From contig NAVB01000036.1 of assembly GCA_002179805.1 (NCBI GenBank), positions 1-64,000 on the forward strand: a stretch of 64,000 bases of DNA, written 5' to 3'. Positions 45,218 to 57,000 of this stretch are shown here, piece after piece. The translations under genes were made by a program, and so were the position numbers. Source of the DNA: Acanthamoeba lenticulata (lineage: Eukaryota; Discosea; Longamoebia; Acanthamoebidae). The first letter of the stretch is position 1, and the number at the start of each line of letters is the position of its first letter. The notes below the pieces were generated by a model. The model was not told the origin of the DNA, ran no database searches, and was given only the letters and a program-made list of their open reading frames with translations.

Positions 45218-48200
45218 TCACTCGAACGGCAGGAATGTCACGAAGGACGTGCCGTAGCCGACGTTCTTCGGCTGATCCCTGCAGTAGAGCACCGACAAGA
45301 GGGACGGTCCATGAGGCGCACAAGCCATCGAAGAGACAAGGCGAGAGGAGACGTGGACTGTGGGACGTACGTGAAGAGCGACTGGAACCGAGAGCCAGGA
45401 CACGGGACGGTGAGGCCCATCCGCTCCCACAGCTCATCAACAAATGTGGTGAGGTCGGAGAAGCAGCTCTTGGGGTCATTCTCGGGGTAGAAGCCGCCCT
45501 TCTTGTGTTGGATGATGCGCGCTGAGACGATTGTTCGCTGCGGTGTGAGCTGGAGGGAGGGGAGGAGACACAAGTTGTGATAAGCACACACGCGCGAAAA
45601 AGCGCTCCAACGTGTCAGGAATAAAACCTTGTCAAGAGTGAATGCTCCCGGAATGCTGCTGTTGAATCGAACGAGGAATGCGCCCTGTTCCTTGTCATGC
45701 AAACGCCTCTGCGCTTCTTCCCTGTTGGCAGTAACCAACAAGAACTGGTAGGTTGGAAGGTGTCGAAACAAAATTGATAAAGACGACAGAGGGACGAACC
45801 GAGATACATCACCGTGGAACCACTCCTTCTCAAGTCGCTCCTTAATGGTGTCTAAAATGGTGCCGCCATGCTGTCCCTCCTTAACCTGAGTTGGTGGTTG
45901 GGTGAGCAATCCGTCGCTCTCCCCGTCACTAACACATGAGGGGCAGGAAGCTTCACGCACCAAGGGCCCGAACCAGCTCAGGATGTCTCCAAATTTCTTG
46001 ATATTTACATCCACTCTGTCGTCGATATCGCCCATAGCTGCGTATTTTTGCAACATCAGGATGATGATGATGAGCGGACACACCTCGCCAAGGAACATAG
46101 AGGAAGAGAGGCGGGGAGCCTACCAAAGAGAGCTTTCATGCAATGAAGCTTGAGCTGATCCTCCTCAGTTTGAGCGGGCAGGGGGACCTTGAGGTAGGCA
46201 CAGAAGGCCGCCACGAATGTGTCCCACGGCACCGTGTGCTGCACGAGCGACGTTGGGTCAAACAAACGTTTACGCCAGAAAGCTAAGAGGCCATGCAGAT
46301 GGCAAATCTACCTCTTTGAGGAAGTAGCGAATCCAGAAGAGCTGGCCATGTCGGTCAGCGATGGCGGCGTGCACGAGGATGACGTCCAGGCGCTCGTTGA
46401 TCTCATCGAACCCGGGCCTGTGGCCGATAGGAGGACATGAGAATTACTACTCTGCCCCTCTAGGGAATAGGTCTGGACCCCCGGGGGAGGGGGCAGTACC
46501 GTCGCTCGGGATCACCCTGCCAGCAATCTTGCATGAGTTCGCGCAGGGATGGCAGGCAGTCATCCGGTATCGGAGGTCGTTCACCGCCCACGATGGCGCG
46601 CGTGAACGTAGCAATATCGCTGGCGGCGGAAGAGCCAAGTTGGTTATTAATGAATTTGATGGCCCTTAGACGAATTGATTGATAGACGTACTGGTGATGA
46701 GGGTAGAGTTGCTTGCAGGTGTAGATGCCCCACAATACCATCCCAAAACTGTGCAGTTGAAGGTTAGCTGCAGAAGGAGGAAAGGAAGAGGACCAGTATC
46801 GCCAGGTGGGCGAGGAGGCATGCCGGTACCTGTACACGTCGGCTTTCTGATTGAACGGCTGGCGCAGCATGATCTGCGAGTGGCACGTGTGTGTGAGTAC
46901 GATAGCGCCATAGTGCAGGACGGCGTCACTGCTGTTGTCAAGGTGCATGAGCAGTACCTCCGGCGCAAGCGTGTGGGGTGTTCCGCCCTTGAAGGACGAC
47001 AGGAGCGACGACTGGTCGCCTTTGGCGGTGTCCAGTTTGAGGGAGAACCCGAAGTCGGCAACCTTGATCAGGTATGAGCCCTCGGTCTTTTTATACTGTA
47101 CATGTATGCGTGTTGAGCTCAAGCGACCCACTTTTCCCCAGTGAAGAAGCAATAAACATTCAACATCAAGTACCATGAGGTTTTCGAGCTTGAGGTCACT
47201 GTGGATGATGGCCGGCACCGACTTGTGGAGCCAGTTAAGTCCCAAGGCAGCGTCCTTGGCCATGAGCAGTCGTTGGTACAAGCTCAACCGCTTGCCCTCC
47301 TCGCTAGTCACGCACATGGAGGTGAGAAATTATGTCGAACCGCCATCGCCTGGGGAAGGAGGGGCAACCTGTGAAGGAGGAGAGTCTCGAGGTCACCATC
47401 GAGCAGCTCAATCACGATTTTGCAGTCCTTGCTCGTCGTGCAGGCCCCCATTATAAGTGCGATATTGGGGTGCGTGTTGGCCCTGCGATGGTGGTGATGA
47501 GGAGAGGAGACAGGGCAAAGACACGAGAAGAGAGCTAGGAGATCGTGTACGCCATGATCTGAATTTCATCGAGGTATGCCTCCCACTTCTTACGGTCGAA
47601 CCGTCGTTGACCTGTTTGAACCACCCACGATGACGAAGCATAGAGCAACGAGAACAGGTGAGCACACGCGCACATACTTCTGGTTCAAGTGGATGGTACT
47701 GGGTGCGCGTACCTTCAAAGACTTTGACGGCTACCCGCTTGGCCCGACACTCGCCCTCAAAAACGGTGCCGTATTGACCTCGGCCGAGTTGCCGGATGAG
47801 GCGCACCTCTCGGTTGTCGATTTCCTTGCCCGAGGCGCTCAGGAAGAGTGACTCATCGTCGGTCGCAATGGCCTCGGGCGGGGTGGGTCTCGGCTGATGT
47901 GAATTCGTGCGCGGTCTCTTTTGAGGATGTTCGTGCGCGGGCAGCGGGATGGAGACGGCGGCGACAGGTGCTGGAAGAGTCGGTGCGACATGCACGACGG
48001 GAGCTGGGTCAAGGTCTTTTCGCTTTTTGGTTGGCGTAGCCCCACTACTGAAAAGTCTCTCATCTCCACGGTCGGCACTTTCATCGAGTACTTCTCCCTC
48101 GTAATTTTCGTCATCGTCCTCCTCATCTTCGGCGTCGTTCTCGCTTTCGCCGTCCTCCTCGTCTTCTTCTTCGTCAACGTCTCCTTCGTCCACAAAATCT

Positions 48201-48382
48201 TGCCCAGATGGGCTGTTGATAATTATGCGTGGGTGTCCCCCATCGCCGCTGCTGGCTCCTTGGTCTGCTGCGGAAGTGAGGGGTTCTTTCTCACCGCTGC
48301 TGCTCGCACTTTCGGATCCGCCCATGCTACCCTTCTTCCAGTCAATTTGCACATCATGCGCCGCGTCCCCCCCTTCCATCAT
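45218..48382 (-). CDS. SHK-type protein kinase with C-terminal SH2 domain, paralogue 1
   Basis: An N-terminal acidic region (48382 to about 48060, rich in Asp/Glu) and a Pro-rich stretch precede a tyrosine-kinase-like domain. N-lobe (about 47830-47720): VRLIRQLGRGQYGTVFEGEC, RVAVKVFEG. C-lobe (about 47300-46500): LLMAKDAALGLNWLHKSVPA, then IIHSDLKLENLM, where HRD has become HSD; VADFGFSLKL; APEVLLMH; FGMVLWGIYTCKQLYPHHQY; LRELMQDCWQGDPERR. A conserved SHK linker follows: HGQLFWIRYFLKE, VPWDTFVAAFCAYLKVPLPA, KKFGDILSWFGPLV. The SH2 (about 45830-45230) has KEWFHGDVSR, GAFLVRFNSS (FLVRF), and RIIQHKKGGFYP. Kinase-then-SH2 is the order of Dictyostelium SHK1/2. It should phosphorylate Ser/Thr/Tyr and dock on phosphotyrosine. 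ATG at 48382; a 5' non-coding exon may precede it (acceptor gtgtccag). Confidence 0.85.
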
Positions 48383-48666
48383 AGCGAGAGCCCGTGTGAT
48401 CCTGGACACAAACGGTCACTACTTTCTTTAGACTTTTTCTTCTTTTTTCTCTTGGTAGTTTTGCGCGTATGAGCGCCACTTGCTGATGTCAGCAATTAAT
48501 TAACAATTTATTTTTGTTGGGCCACCACGACAAAGCGTAAAGCAACTTGGCTTCGTCTCGCTCGAAATCCTTGAATCGAAAGGGCGGCGAGGAGAACCTC
48601 GTTCCCACGTAAACGTCAAGGCCAACAAACCAAGCCCAGATCAAAAAAAAAAAAAAGAGACGGAGG

Positions 48667-49969
48667 ATGGGAAACTGTGGCGGCAAAGGCGGCGGTATGG
48701 CTGCCCGAACTTATCTTCTTCATATCACATCTTGGGCTTTGGCTAATTGGGGGATTTTCAGGTGCGGAGGGGCTCGTGGCCAAGAAGGGCAAGACGAAAG
48801 GGTATTTGAACTTCTTTTTCGTCTCCGCGCGACACTCGCAACCACACGTTGGCTCAAACTCTAATCCGCCACATCCCATCAGGGGTGAGTTCTTGTTCAA
48901 ACTGTTGCTTATTGGAGATTCGGGCGTGGGCAAGTCTTGCCTCCTCCTCCGTTTTTCGGTTCGTCTTCGCCAGCGCAGTTTCTTGCCTCCCCCCCCCCTC
49001 TTCGCACAGTTTCGGGCTCGGCGCGAAACAGTGAACCTCCTCACTGACCCATTCCCCGGCCAACAGGACGGCACCTTCAACGAGAGCTTCATCAGTACCA
49101 TCGGTGTCGACTTTGTACGAACTCTCCTCTGCGCACTTTTCGCGCTGGCCTCGGGTGGAGCAAGGTTCTTCATGATGGAGCGCTTGGCTCACTCTCCTCC
49201 CCACTCCGTGCTGGTGGAACAGAAAATCAAAACCATTGAGCTCGACGGCAAGAAGATCAAGCTCCAAATTTGGGACACGGCTGGCCAGGAGCGGTTCCAA
49301 ACCATCACATCGTCCTATTACCGGTACACATTCTCTCTCTCTCTCTCTCTGCCTTGTCTCCCGTTGCCTGCTCACCGCGTCGGCGTCGACTTGGTTAAAT
49401 CTCCACCTGCTAGAGGGGCGCACGGCATCGTCCTGGTGTACGACATCACAGATCCACGGGTGCGTCCATCCCGCCCTCCTGCGCCGGGGGCTGTGCACGA
49501 ACTGAATGTGCCTGACCACCCACAACCGTCCACAGTCGTTTGAAAACATCCACAAGTGGCTGAAAGAGATTGAAACGCACTCGGGCGGGTCCGTGCTGAA
49601 GCTGCTTGTCGGTACGGTGAACCGCCGCGACAGCTGGCGCGCTTGGAAAGAGGAATCTCCAGCCTAACCCCCCCCCCCCTCTCCATCTCTCTTCTCTCCG
49701 CCGCCGGATGCGCCGAGCAGGTAACAAGTGTGACTTGGAGTCCCAGCGAGCGATCTCGACGGAGAAGGGCCAGGAGCTCGCCAATTCATTGCAGATGCCC
49801 TTCGTCGAGACTTCCGCCGTACGGCGCACTCCTTCCTTCCCCCAGTTATGCTTCCGGCCTTGGTCTCACGCGCGCGCGCCAATCCGCGCGTTCACAACAG
49901 AAATCGGTCATTCGCGTGGACGAAGCGTTCCTCACCCTCATCAAGAACATCCGAGATCAGGTCCAGTAG
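48667..49969 (+). CDS. Rab1/8-like small GTPase with N-terminal MGNC acylation signal and no C-terminal prenyl cysteine
   Basis: Exon 1 (48667-48694) gives MGNCGGKGG, a textbook Gly2 myristoylation plus Cys4 palmitoylation context. A basic linker ([12 protein letters not shown]) precedes the G domain: [20 protein letters not shown] (P-loop), [16 protein letters not shown] (switch I), [20 protein letters not shown] (switch II, Rab1/8-like), [36 protein letters not shown] (NKxD), FVETSA (G5). The protein stops at [10 protein letters not shown], with no Cys at the C-terminus and no CAAX or CC. Rabs normally need C-terminal geranylgeranylation; this one appears to be held on membranes through its N-terminus, as in plant ARA6/RABF1. 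The splices 48695-48761 and about 48804-48882 keep frame. A missed 3' exon after GATCAG-gtccag cannot be ruled out. Confidence 0.85.
49332..49350 (+). repeat. (TC)n pyrimidine run in a Rab gene intron
   Basis: A run of CT units just after the YYRG donor site (intron about 49324-49416). Probably a length-variable tract without effect on the product. Confidence 0.65.
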
Positions 49970-50217
49970 GGAAGCGCACCAGCACGCGCGGGTGCGGGAC
50001 GGGGGAGGGCGGGAGAAGACGACGAGAGCACACAGGCGTGCTCCGCTCGGCCGGGACGTGGGCACACACTCCAGAGCGGTGTTGCTTGACTTTTACATCT
50101 CTTGAGGAGGTTTTCGTTCTAAATACAAAACAAATTGGGAATGGAGCAGGTGGCCAACCACTTTGTTCGATGAGAGACGTGAGATATGAGCTGATAGCGC
50201 TATCAACTGCCAAAGGC

Positions 50218-53200
50218 TCAGATATCGTCTTCTGAGTCCTCACTCAACGAGTCCTGCGGGAGAGGAGGCTTGACAGTCAAGGGAGGGCCTCGTTGCGGGG
50301 CGGCAAGAGCGAGCAAGCAACAGTAATGGGAAGATGGAAAGAGAGGGGGGGTAGAGACATACCCGCGAGCCATCCGACAGATCGCTACCATCGTCCTCTC
50401 GCTGGAAGATGGCCCAGTACTTGGACGGCTGTTGTTGTTGGTGGAGATGAGGTCGTGAGTTTGCTCGAGCCAATGGAATGGAATGAAGTGGCACAGGTCG
50501 TACCTTGATGCAGGGCTTTTCGAGGCGCAGCACTGGCCCGAGTTGCTCCACCAGCTGTGTCAGTGACTCAAAATCCCTGCGCGCATGCGGTGTGATCAGC
50601 TGAACCATCCTGGCAAGGAGCACGCAAGGCCGAGAAGAGCAGGCGGTGGGACGCACTTATCGTCAGCGACCGAGAGGCGATTGTCCTTCTTCATGATGCG
50701 AATATGCGAAGGCTGCCCCGAGGGCGAGATTCGCGAAATGGCGAAGCAGCCCGGAAATCGTGGGTTCGACGTGAAGCGCACCAGGAAGCAGCCACGCTCT
50801 GCCATGCCATGAAGCACTCCGTTGGTTGGTGGATGCTCGGCCAAAGCGAGCGGTGGAGGGTCAAGGGCCTGTACCTTTGCCGAGGAGGTTGAGGGCCTCC
50901 TGCGCGCTGATATCACCAAAGAACCACTGCTTCTCCAACAGATTTTTCATCTGCCAGAAGCGAATAACGAATACGGTTTTCAGGCGCTGTAGCCAGATTG
51001 GGGGAAGAGGGAGGGTTGTGATCGGGAACAGCTGGAAGCACCTCATCGAGGAGGAAGCAAGAGGGAGAGCCACGTCGTCGGTACACGATGGGTCCAAACC
51101 AGTCCAGGATTTCGCCAAATCGTTCGATGGTCACGATGTCCTGCGTGTAGGCCACCGAGCTGCGCAGTTTTGTGTGGCCTCGTTGGACTGTTGAAGGCCG
51201 ACGACGACATGAGCGATGGAGCGCTTAAATTGTTGAAGGAAGTCAAGATGGGGGAGATTTCTCTTACCCAAGAGCATTCGCAGACAGCGCAGTTTGAGTA
51301 CGTCGTCGTCAATGGGCGGTTTTTTGTTTCTCCTCTTTGCAGACCTCGTCTTCTCTCGAGGCTTGAGGTTGGCGCACTGCTTGGCCTCTTCCTCTTCCTC
51401 TTCCTCATCCAGATACTCGGTGTCCAAGTAGAGGTACTTCACCAATCCTGCTCGTCAAGTATCGAAAAAGGGAGACAGAGAGCGCTCGTGAGTGTCATCA
51501 AAGTTCAAGTCTGCAGCCGAAGGCCACCGGCCAGGAAAGCAGGGCTACAACAAAAACGGAGAGAAGAAGCGCACCGTTCTCAAACTCAGGGTCAGGATCA
51601 GTGGGCACGGGCAGGCGCAAAAAGTCGTAGAACGCCGAGGCGAATTCCTTCCACGACACATGGTCCTGATTCGCGACATCAAGACAAGAGAGGACGTGAT
51701 CTCCACGATGAGCCTCCTCCCCGCACTGGCCGTGGTTAGGGCGGGACGTACATGTTTGAGAAAGTTTTTGATCCAGAAAGTCCGGCCGTGAGCGTCGCGG
51801 ATGGCACTCTTCACAATGATGTGGTCCAGCTCCTCGTTGATCTTCTCAAAGTCAGGACGAACCTGGTGGGCGACCGCAAACATAATGTACGATCAGATCA
51901 CATCTACCCACTGGAGTGGATCATGGTCAGTGGTGCGAGTACAGCCGGATTGGAGTGCCAGCACTTCTCAATGAGCACACGCAGGTCCGGCAGAATATCT
52001 TCTGGAATACGTGGTCGCTTGTGCTCCTGCAAGAGGGACCAGCACCGCGGTCAGCGCGAGGTGTATGCGACTCACCCAAAGGGGGGGAGGGGTGACCAAC
52101 CTTGCAAATGGCATGCACAAACTGGGAAATGGAGCCCTTCTCCAGGTAGGAGGTGAACAATCGCTGTCGTGTAGCCACCTCCCTGCGCAGCCAACCAAAG
52201 AGCTCGTTTAAGTTATACTGGCCAACACCAGCCCCGTTTGGGCAGTGGTGTGGAAGTACGGGCATCGTGGCGCGCTACTGGGTCGTACCACATGACCAAA
52301 CCAAAGGAATAGACGTCGGTCTTTTCGTTGTAGGTGCCCGAGCCGTCCATGATCTACCGCGCGTGCACGAGTTAGACGACGAGCTAGCGCACAGGCATTT
52401 TGGATTTCGTGGGAAAGAAAAAGAGGTTGGGGGAGAGGTACCTCGGGGGCTGTGGTGAGGAGGGTGCCGAGGATCGGGCTCCCGCCCTCCGCGTCTGCGG
52501 CTGTCTTGACTCCCGTCTGCACCATCGAGATGCCGAAGTCTTCGAAAAGGAGGATGAGGAGGAGGAGGGAGAAGGAAAGAAGTGTCAAACCACAACGCCA
52601 ATATCTTCGGTTTGAATCTCGCGTTTGAGGAGAGAAGAAGCTCACCTGCAACTTTCACTCGATACTCGTTGCCAAGCTTTTCCACAAGCAGGTTGGGCGT
52701 CTTCAAGTCCCTGTGCACTACAGCGGGCTCGATCTTGTGCAACCAGTTCACTGCAAGGAAGAGAGAAACGGAGTGATGGTGAGTTGGTGGACATGCCAAA
52801 CGTGTGCCGAGGTAAATGGGAGGAGCGCACTGCCGAGGGCGATATCCTTGCACATCTTCATGCGCGTGTAAAAAGAGAGTTCCACAGATGAGTGGTGCAG
52901 AAGCTTGTGCAAGTCGCTGTGCAGCAGCTCCATCACTAATTAAGTGGTCGCCACCATCCCAATTGTGCAACTCGTGTCAGTAACAAGCAGCAACAAAGTT
53001 TGAGGTTGCCTGTACCGATCATGAACACTTGCTCCTTCACACAGGTGCCCATGTAAAGAGCAATGTTGGGGTGCCAGTTGCAGCTGCCCAAAGGGAAGTG
53101 AGTGTGTAACCCAGAAAGCATCCGCGCAATAGGCGAGGGGCTCATACCTCATGATTTCCATCTCTTGTCTCCAGGAATGCACGTCATACTTGGCCATATC

Positions 53201-53548
53201 TTTGGGGATCTTGACTGCAACAGGCTGCCAACCACAACAAATTTGAGTTGATTTCAGACAGGGTCATGAAAAAGTTGCAGTCAAGTAAGGCCACACCTTC
53301 ATATGGCAGGAGGCTTCCCACACATCAGCGAAAGCGTTGCTCCCATCTGAGATGAGTCTAATTAAGTGCAAATCACTGGGGTCAATGTCGTGAAACTCGT
53401 GTGTTGCTGAGTTGATCAACTTCGTCGTGCTTGGATTCTCTTCATCACTGCTGCTCTCGCTTTCCCCGCTTCTCTTTTCCTCCAACGTTGGACTTTCCCC
53501 TTCGTGTGCTGGTCGGGACAACCACCGCACGTGATGCGGGCTCTGCAT
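50218..53548 (-). CDS. SHK-type protein kinase with C-terminal SH2 domain, paralogue 2
   Basis: Same plan as the paralogue at 45.2-48.4 kb. N-lobe (about 53370-53160): LHLIRLISDGSNAFADVWEA (a Gly-loop with fewer glycines than usual), PVAVKIPKDMAKYDVHSW with the VAVK lysine, EMEIMR, HPNIALYMGTCVKEQVFMIG. C-lobe (about 52930-51800): VMELLHSDLHKLLHHSSVEL, VVHRDLKTPNLLVEKLG with intact HRD, DFGISMVQTG, TDVYSFGLVMW, then a tail region LPDLRVLIEKCWHSNPAV. The SHK linker is recognisable: GRTFWIKNFLKH, WKEFASAFYDFLRLPVPTDP, IERFGEILDWFGPIV. SH2 (about 50960-50540): KQWFFGDISAQEALNLLGK, GCFLVRFTSNPRFPGCFAIS. The C-terminus is acidic (DSLSEDSEDDI). It probably phosphorylates proteins in phosphotyrosine-linked pathways. 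Start at 53548 (MQSPHHVRWLSRPAHEG); an in-frame extension to 53713 exists. Confidence 0.85.
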
Positions 53549-54000
53549 GCAGAGCTGTTCCCCTCTCCGCTTTATTTTTCTGTATATTTTTCTATCGTAT
53601 TGCTTTTCTTTTCTTTTTTTGCCTTCTTGCGTCAAGCAACGAAATATTAAGTCAAGGAAAAGGGAGGAAACGCACCGCACCTGACGAGGCCAGATGGTTT
53701 TGCTTTGCAACACGGTCTAGTTTTGGGCCTGCGCAAGCTTTCCGCGACACCTGGCCGGAGCAGGATAGGCGGAACAAGCCGGAAAAACCGGAAGGCGGGA
53801 GAGCTTTGGCGAGCTAAACATGAGTCAGACGGGGTTTTTGTCCAGCTTTTCTGGCGGGAGCTTGGTTGGAGTTTTTGGTGCCGTTTTTGCCTCGGCTTAC
53901 CTGTGCCGGCGTGCTGTTCTTCTCCCCTGCCCCTCGGGCGGCTACGCACCAGGTGGGTCCGCGCCGCACCCGCCGTGCCCGCGAGAGACTTCGCGTCACA
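53549..54000. other. Divergent intergenic region between SHK2 and RFX genes
   Basis: About 450 nt. An ORF at 53820 (MSQTGFLSSFSGGSLVGVFG) overlaps the RFX leader in another frame and looks like a hydrophobic chance frame or an upstream ORF. A poly-pyrimidine stretch lies near 53575-53640. No conserved gene seen. Confidence 0.35.
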
Positions 54001-57000
54001 ATGGACATCAGTGACGAAGACGACATGGACAGCGAAGATGAGGCTCGAGGTAGCGACATCAACTTTGCCGACCGCGAAGACACAGAGGAAGAAGCTCCTC
54101 CAGCTGCCATGGGTGCCTCGCCTACGGGGGCCGCCTCGGAAGAGCAGGCCCGCAAGAAGGAGCAGCAGCGCGTCATCGACTGGTACGTGGAAGGCCCCCC
54201 AGATCGAAGCACCTCACTTCGTTCCTTGTATGCCCCTTTTCTTCTGCGGCACTCTTTACGTGCACCCCGAGTCTAGATGACACAACACCCGAACTTGGCG
54301 TGCATCCACACATCCCTCGAGAAACCTCGTTGGGTTTCGGATGTCGAGTGGGCGGATGCATCCTTTTTGGCGCGCCACCCCCACCTGGGCCCTTTTGCCC
54401 ACTTCCTCCCTTCCCCTGTCGCCAGGAGCCGATCGGCTGCTGTTGGATGCGGCAACACCCCCCCCCCCATCCTGAGGTGGACGTTTACGTCCACTTCTGA
54501 GGTGAGGATCTATTCGCTAGTATTTTTGGCCTCGCTTGCGGTGAGGTGAGCATTTTTACTTCACCACCTCTCATCGCTCTCGTTGTTGGGTGGTCGCCTA
54601 CATATATATGCGCGAGAATGAGGGCAGCCCTGTTTAGCTGTCGTTGTCAGGCACAGCTTGCTTGCCACTCTAACTCCATCGACTTTCCTGCCGCTCTTGC
54701 TGGCCAGGCCCATCTGTTCTAGGTGCCTTGCCTCTATCGTTCTCCAGTCCTTTTCTGGGTAACTACCACTACGTTCTCGCTCCGTCGCGCTCCTGCGCGA
54801 GATTGCTCTGCTGCCCTTTTTTTTATTAGCTGTTGTCTGGAGGCGCCTGTTCTGTTCTCCCCAGCCAGTTTTGCGGTTTTGATTCTCGCTTCGCAAGGCC
54901 GCGGCAAGCGCTCCCTGCGCTGCCGTAGATCGACCCTTGTTTTTAACACCAGTCGATCACCCTCCCTCGCGTTCACCACCTCGCAGCAAGGGCTAGCCCT
55001 TATTGGGAATAGAGTTGTGCTCCCCCTAAAACGCCTAACACCCACCACCCGCTTTTTTTTTTTTCAAACTACATACCGAATCCTTCTTAGGCCTACCACC
55101 AGGTGGTGTCGGTCGTTGGCTGCGCGCTACTGGTTGTCGCTAACCACGCCTTTTTTTTTTGGCCCGTCCTTGGTATCAGGCTGCTGCGCTGCTACGCCCT
55201 TCTCGGCAAGCCGGGAGAGTCGCTCAAGAAGTCGGACGTCTACGCTGACTATCTCCGAGAGTGTGCCTCTAACAGTTCAGTACTCCCCCTTTTTCTCTCT
55301 CTCTCTCTCTCTCATTGTCTTTCGCAGCTTCTCCGTTGTCCGCATCTTCTCTCGCGCGCCAAAGTCGTTAGCTTTCTGCTTTACTTCTGTGCTTCGACTG
55401 TCGGCTGCTGCTGTGCCCCTGGCACCAAACCCCGAGACGGGTTAGGCCCAGCCTTTTCCTAAAAGCCCTCAAAAAAAATTGCGGCTTTGGGGGCTCAAGC
55501 ATGCGTGCTTCTCCCCAAACTGGTGAATTGTTCTGTATTTGGGGCTTTTTTGCCCTGCCGATTCGCTCATTGGTCTATTTGCCTTTTAACGGCCAGTTCG
55601 TGTGGCGCCAACCTTGTGTGGCCCGGAGTAAGTGAGTGTTTGGTGTGTGCTTGTGCTTGCGTGGGCTCACCACGCCCCCCGGGGGCGGCTCTTGCATCCT
55701 TGTTGTAGTTGTTGCTGCTGCTCGCTCTGCCTTAGTCGCCTCTGTTTCACACTTTTCTGGCCATTTTCACTGTCTCTGTTGCGCCGAACTGACTGGCTGT
55801 GCGCACATCCTCTGCCCTACGCAGGTCCTATCACGTTCACACCAACTTTCTTTGGCAAGGTGCGTGCGGTCATCTGCGCTAGCTTCCACCACAGCAGTGA
55901 CAGCACTGGTCACTGATCTTTCTCTTCGCTTCACCAGCTGGTGCGACGTGCCTTTCCTTTAATTAAGGACATGCGGAAAGGTCCAAGAGGAAGTGCAAAA
56001 CAGGTTCACCCCTGCTCCTTCTCCTCCTTCATCCTTCCTATGCGCGTTACAGCCAAGCCCAAAATTAGCGCTTCATTTTTCACCACCTTCTGTCACTTTG
56101 GTTGTCTATCCTCGCGCCTACGAAGACTTCTCATGCGCGTCCTCGTGTGTCGGCACTAATCGAACTCCGTGTGGCTCTATTCACTTTTCTCTTGTGGTTT
56201 GGGGCTCTACGCGCAACCTGCGCAGCATTACGCGCAACTCCAGCGTCAGGCAGGCGATCCCACGCCTGCAAGCACTGAGAGCCGCGAGGGAGACGTACAG
56301 AAGGCTGCACCTAAGCCCAACATCGTCTTCCGTCACTACAATCCCTATGCCACCGCCGATCCAGCCGGTGCGCCGGTCCCGGGCGTTCCTTTACCCGGCC
56401 TGCGTACCTCCGCTGGACCGGATGGTGGCAGTGGCGGTGTGTTTGGCGGCGTCGGCAGCAGCAGAAGTGGAGGAGGAGGATTGGGTATCATGCCTGGTCG
56501 AGGCGATGAAGAAGCCGAACCAAGACTCCGGTGGATTAACGAGGGTCAGCGCAAAAAGCGGAAAGCTGCCAGCGGAGAGCGATCGAGGAGCGGCAAGCAT
56601 GGACGCCGGAGCAACGAAAGTGACTCTCCCGCCACTACACCGAACACTACACCTGCCGGCGCCGCATCAGAGAAGGACGACGACATCGGCGAGCAGATTC
56701 GTAACCTGCTGTTGGGTGACAAGGGGCTACCCATCTCCACGCTCTCAGAGCTGGTGGACTCGCAGGGTAACCTTGATCTCGGTCTTCTCCCCAATATGCT
56801 GAGCGGAAGCGCCGCTACGCAGTCGGGCGACACGCAGCACTCGACTACCGCTACGTCGACCTCGACTTCTACATCAGCGCACACCGCTTCATCTCCTGGC
56901 GCTGGGTCTGGCACCAGCGGATCGGTGAGATCGCCCACAGGTGCCTCGTCTATCTCTTCGTCCTCGCCGGAGCTCAGCAAACGAGGATTCCTGTCTTCGA

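Noticed and set aside
53820..54014. ORF MSQTGFLSSFSGG as a separate small membrane protein
   Set aside because: It overlaps the RFX start in another frame and shows no conserved feature; more likely a leader or uORF.
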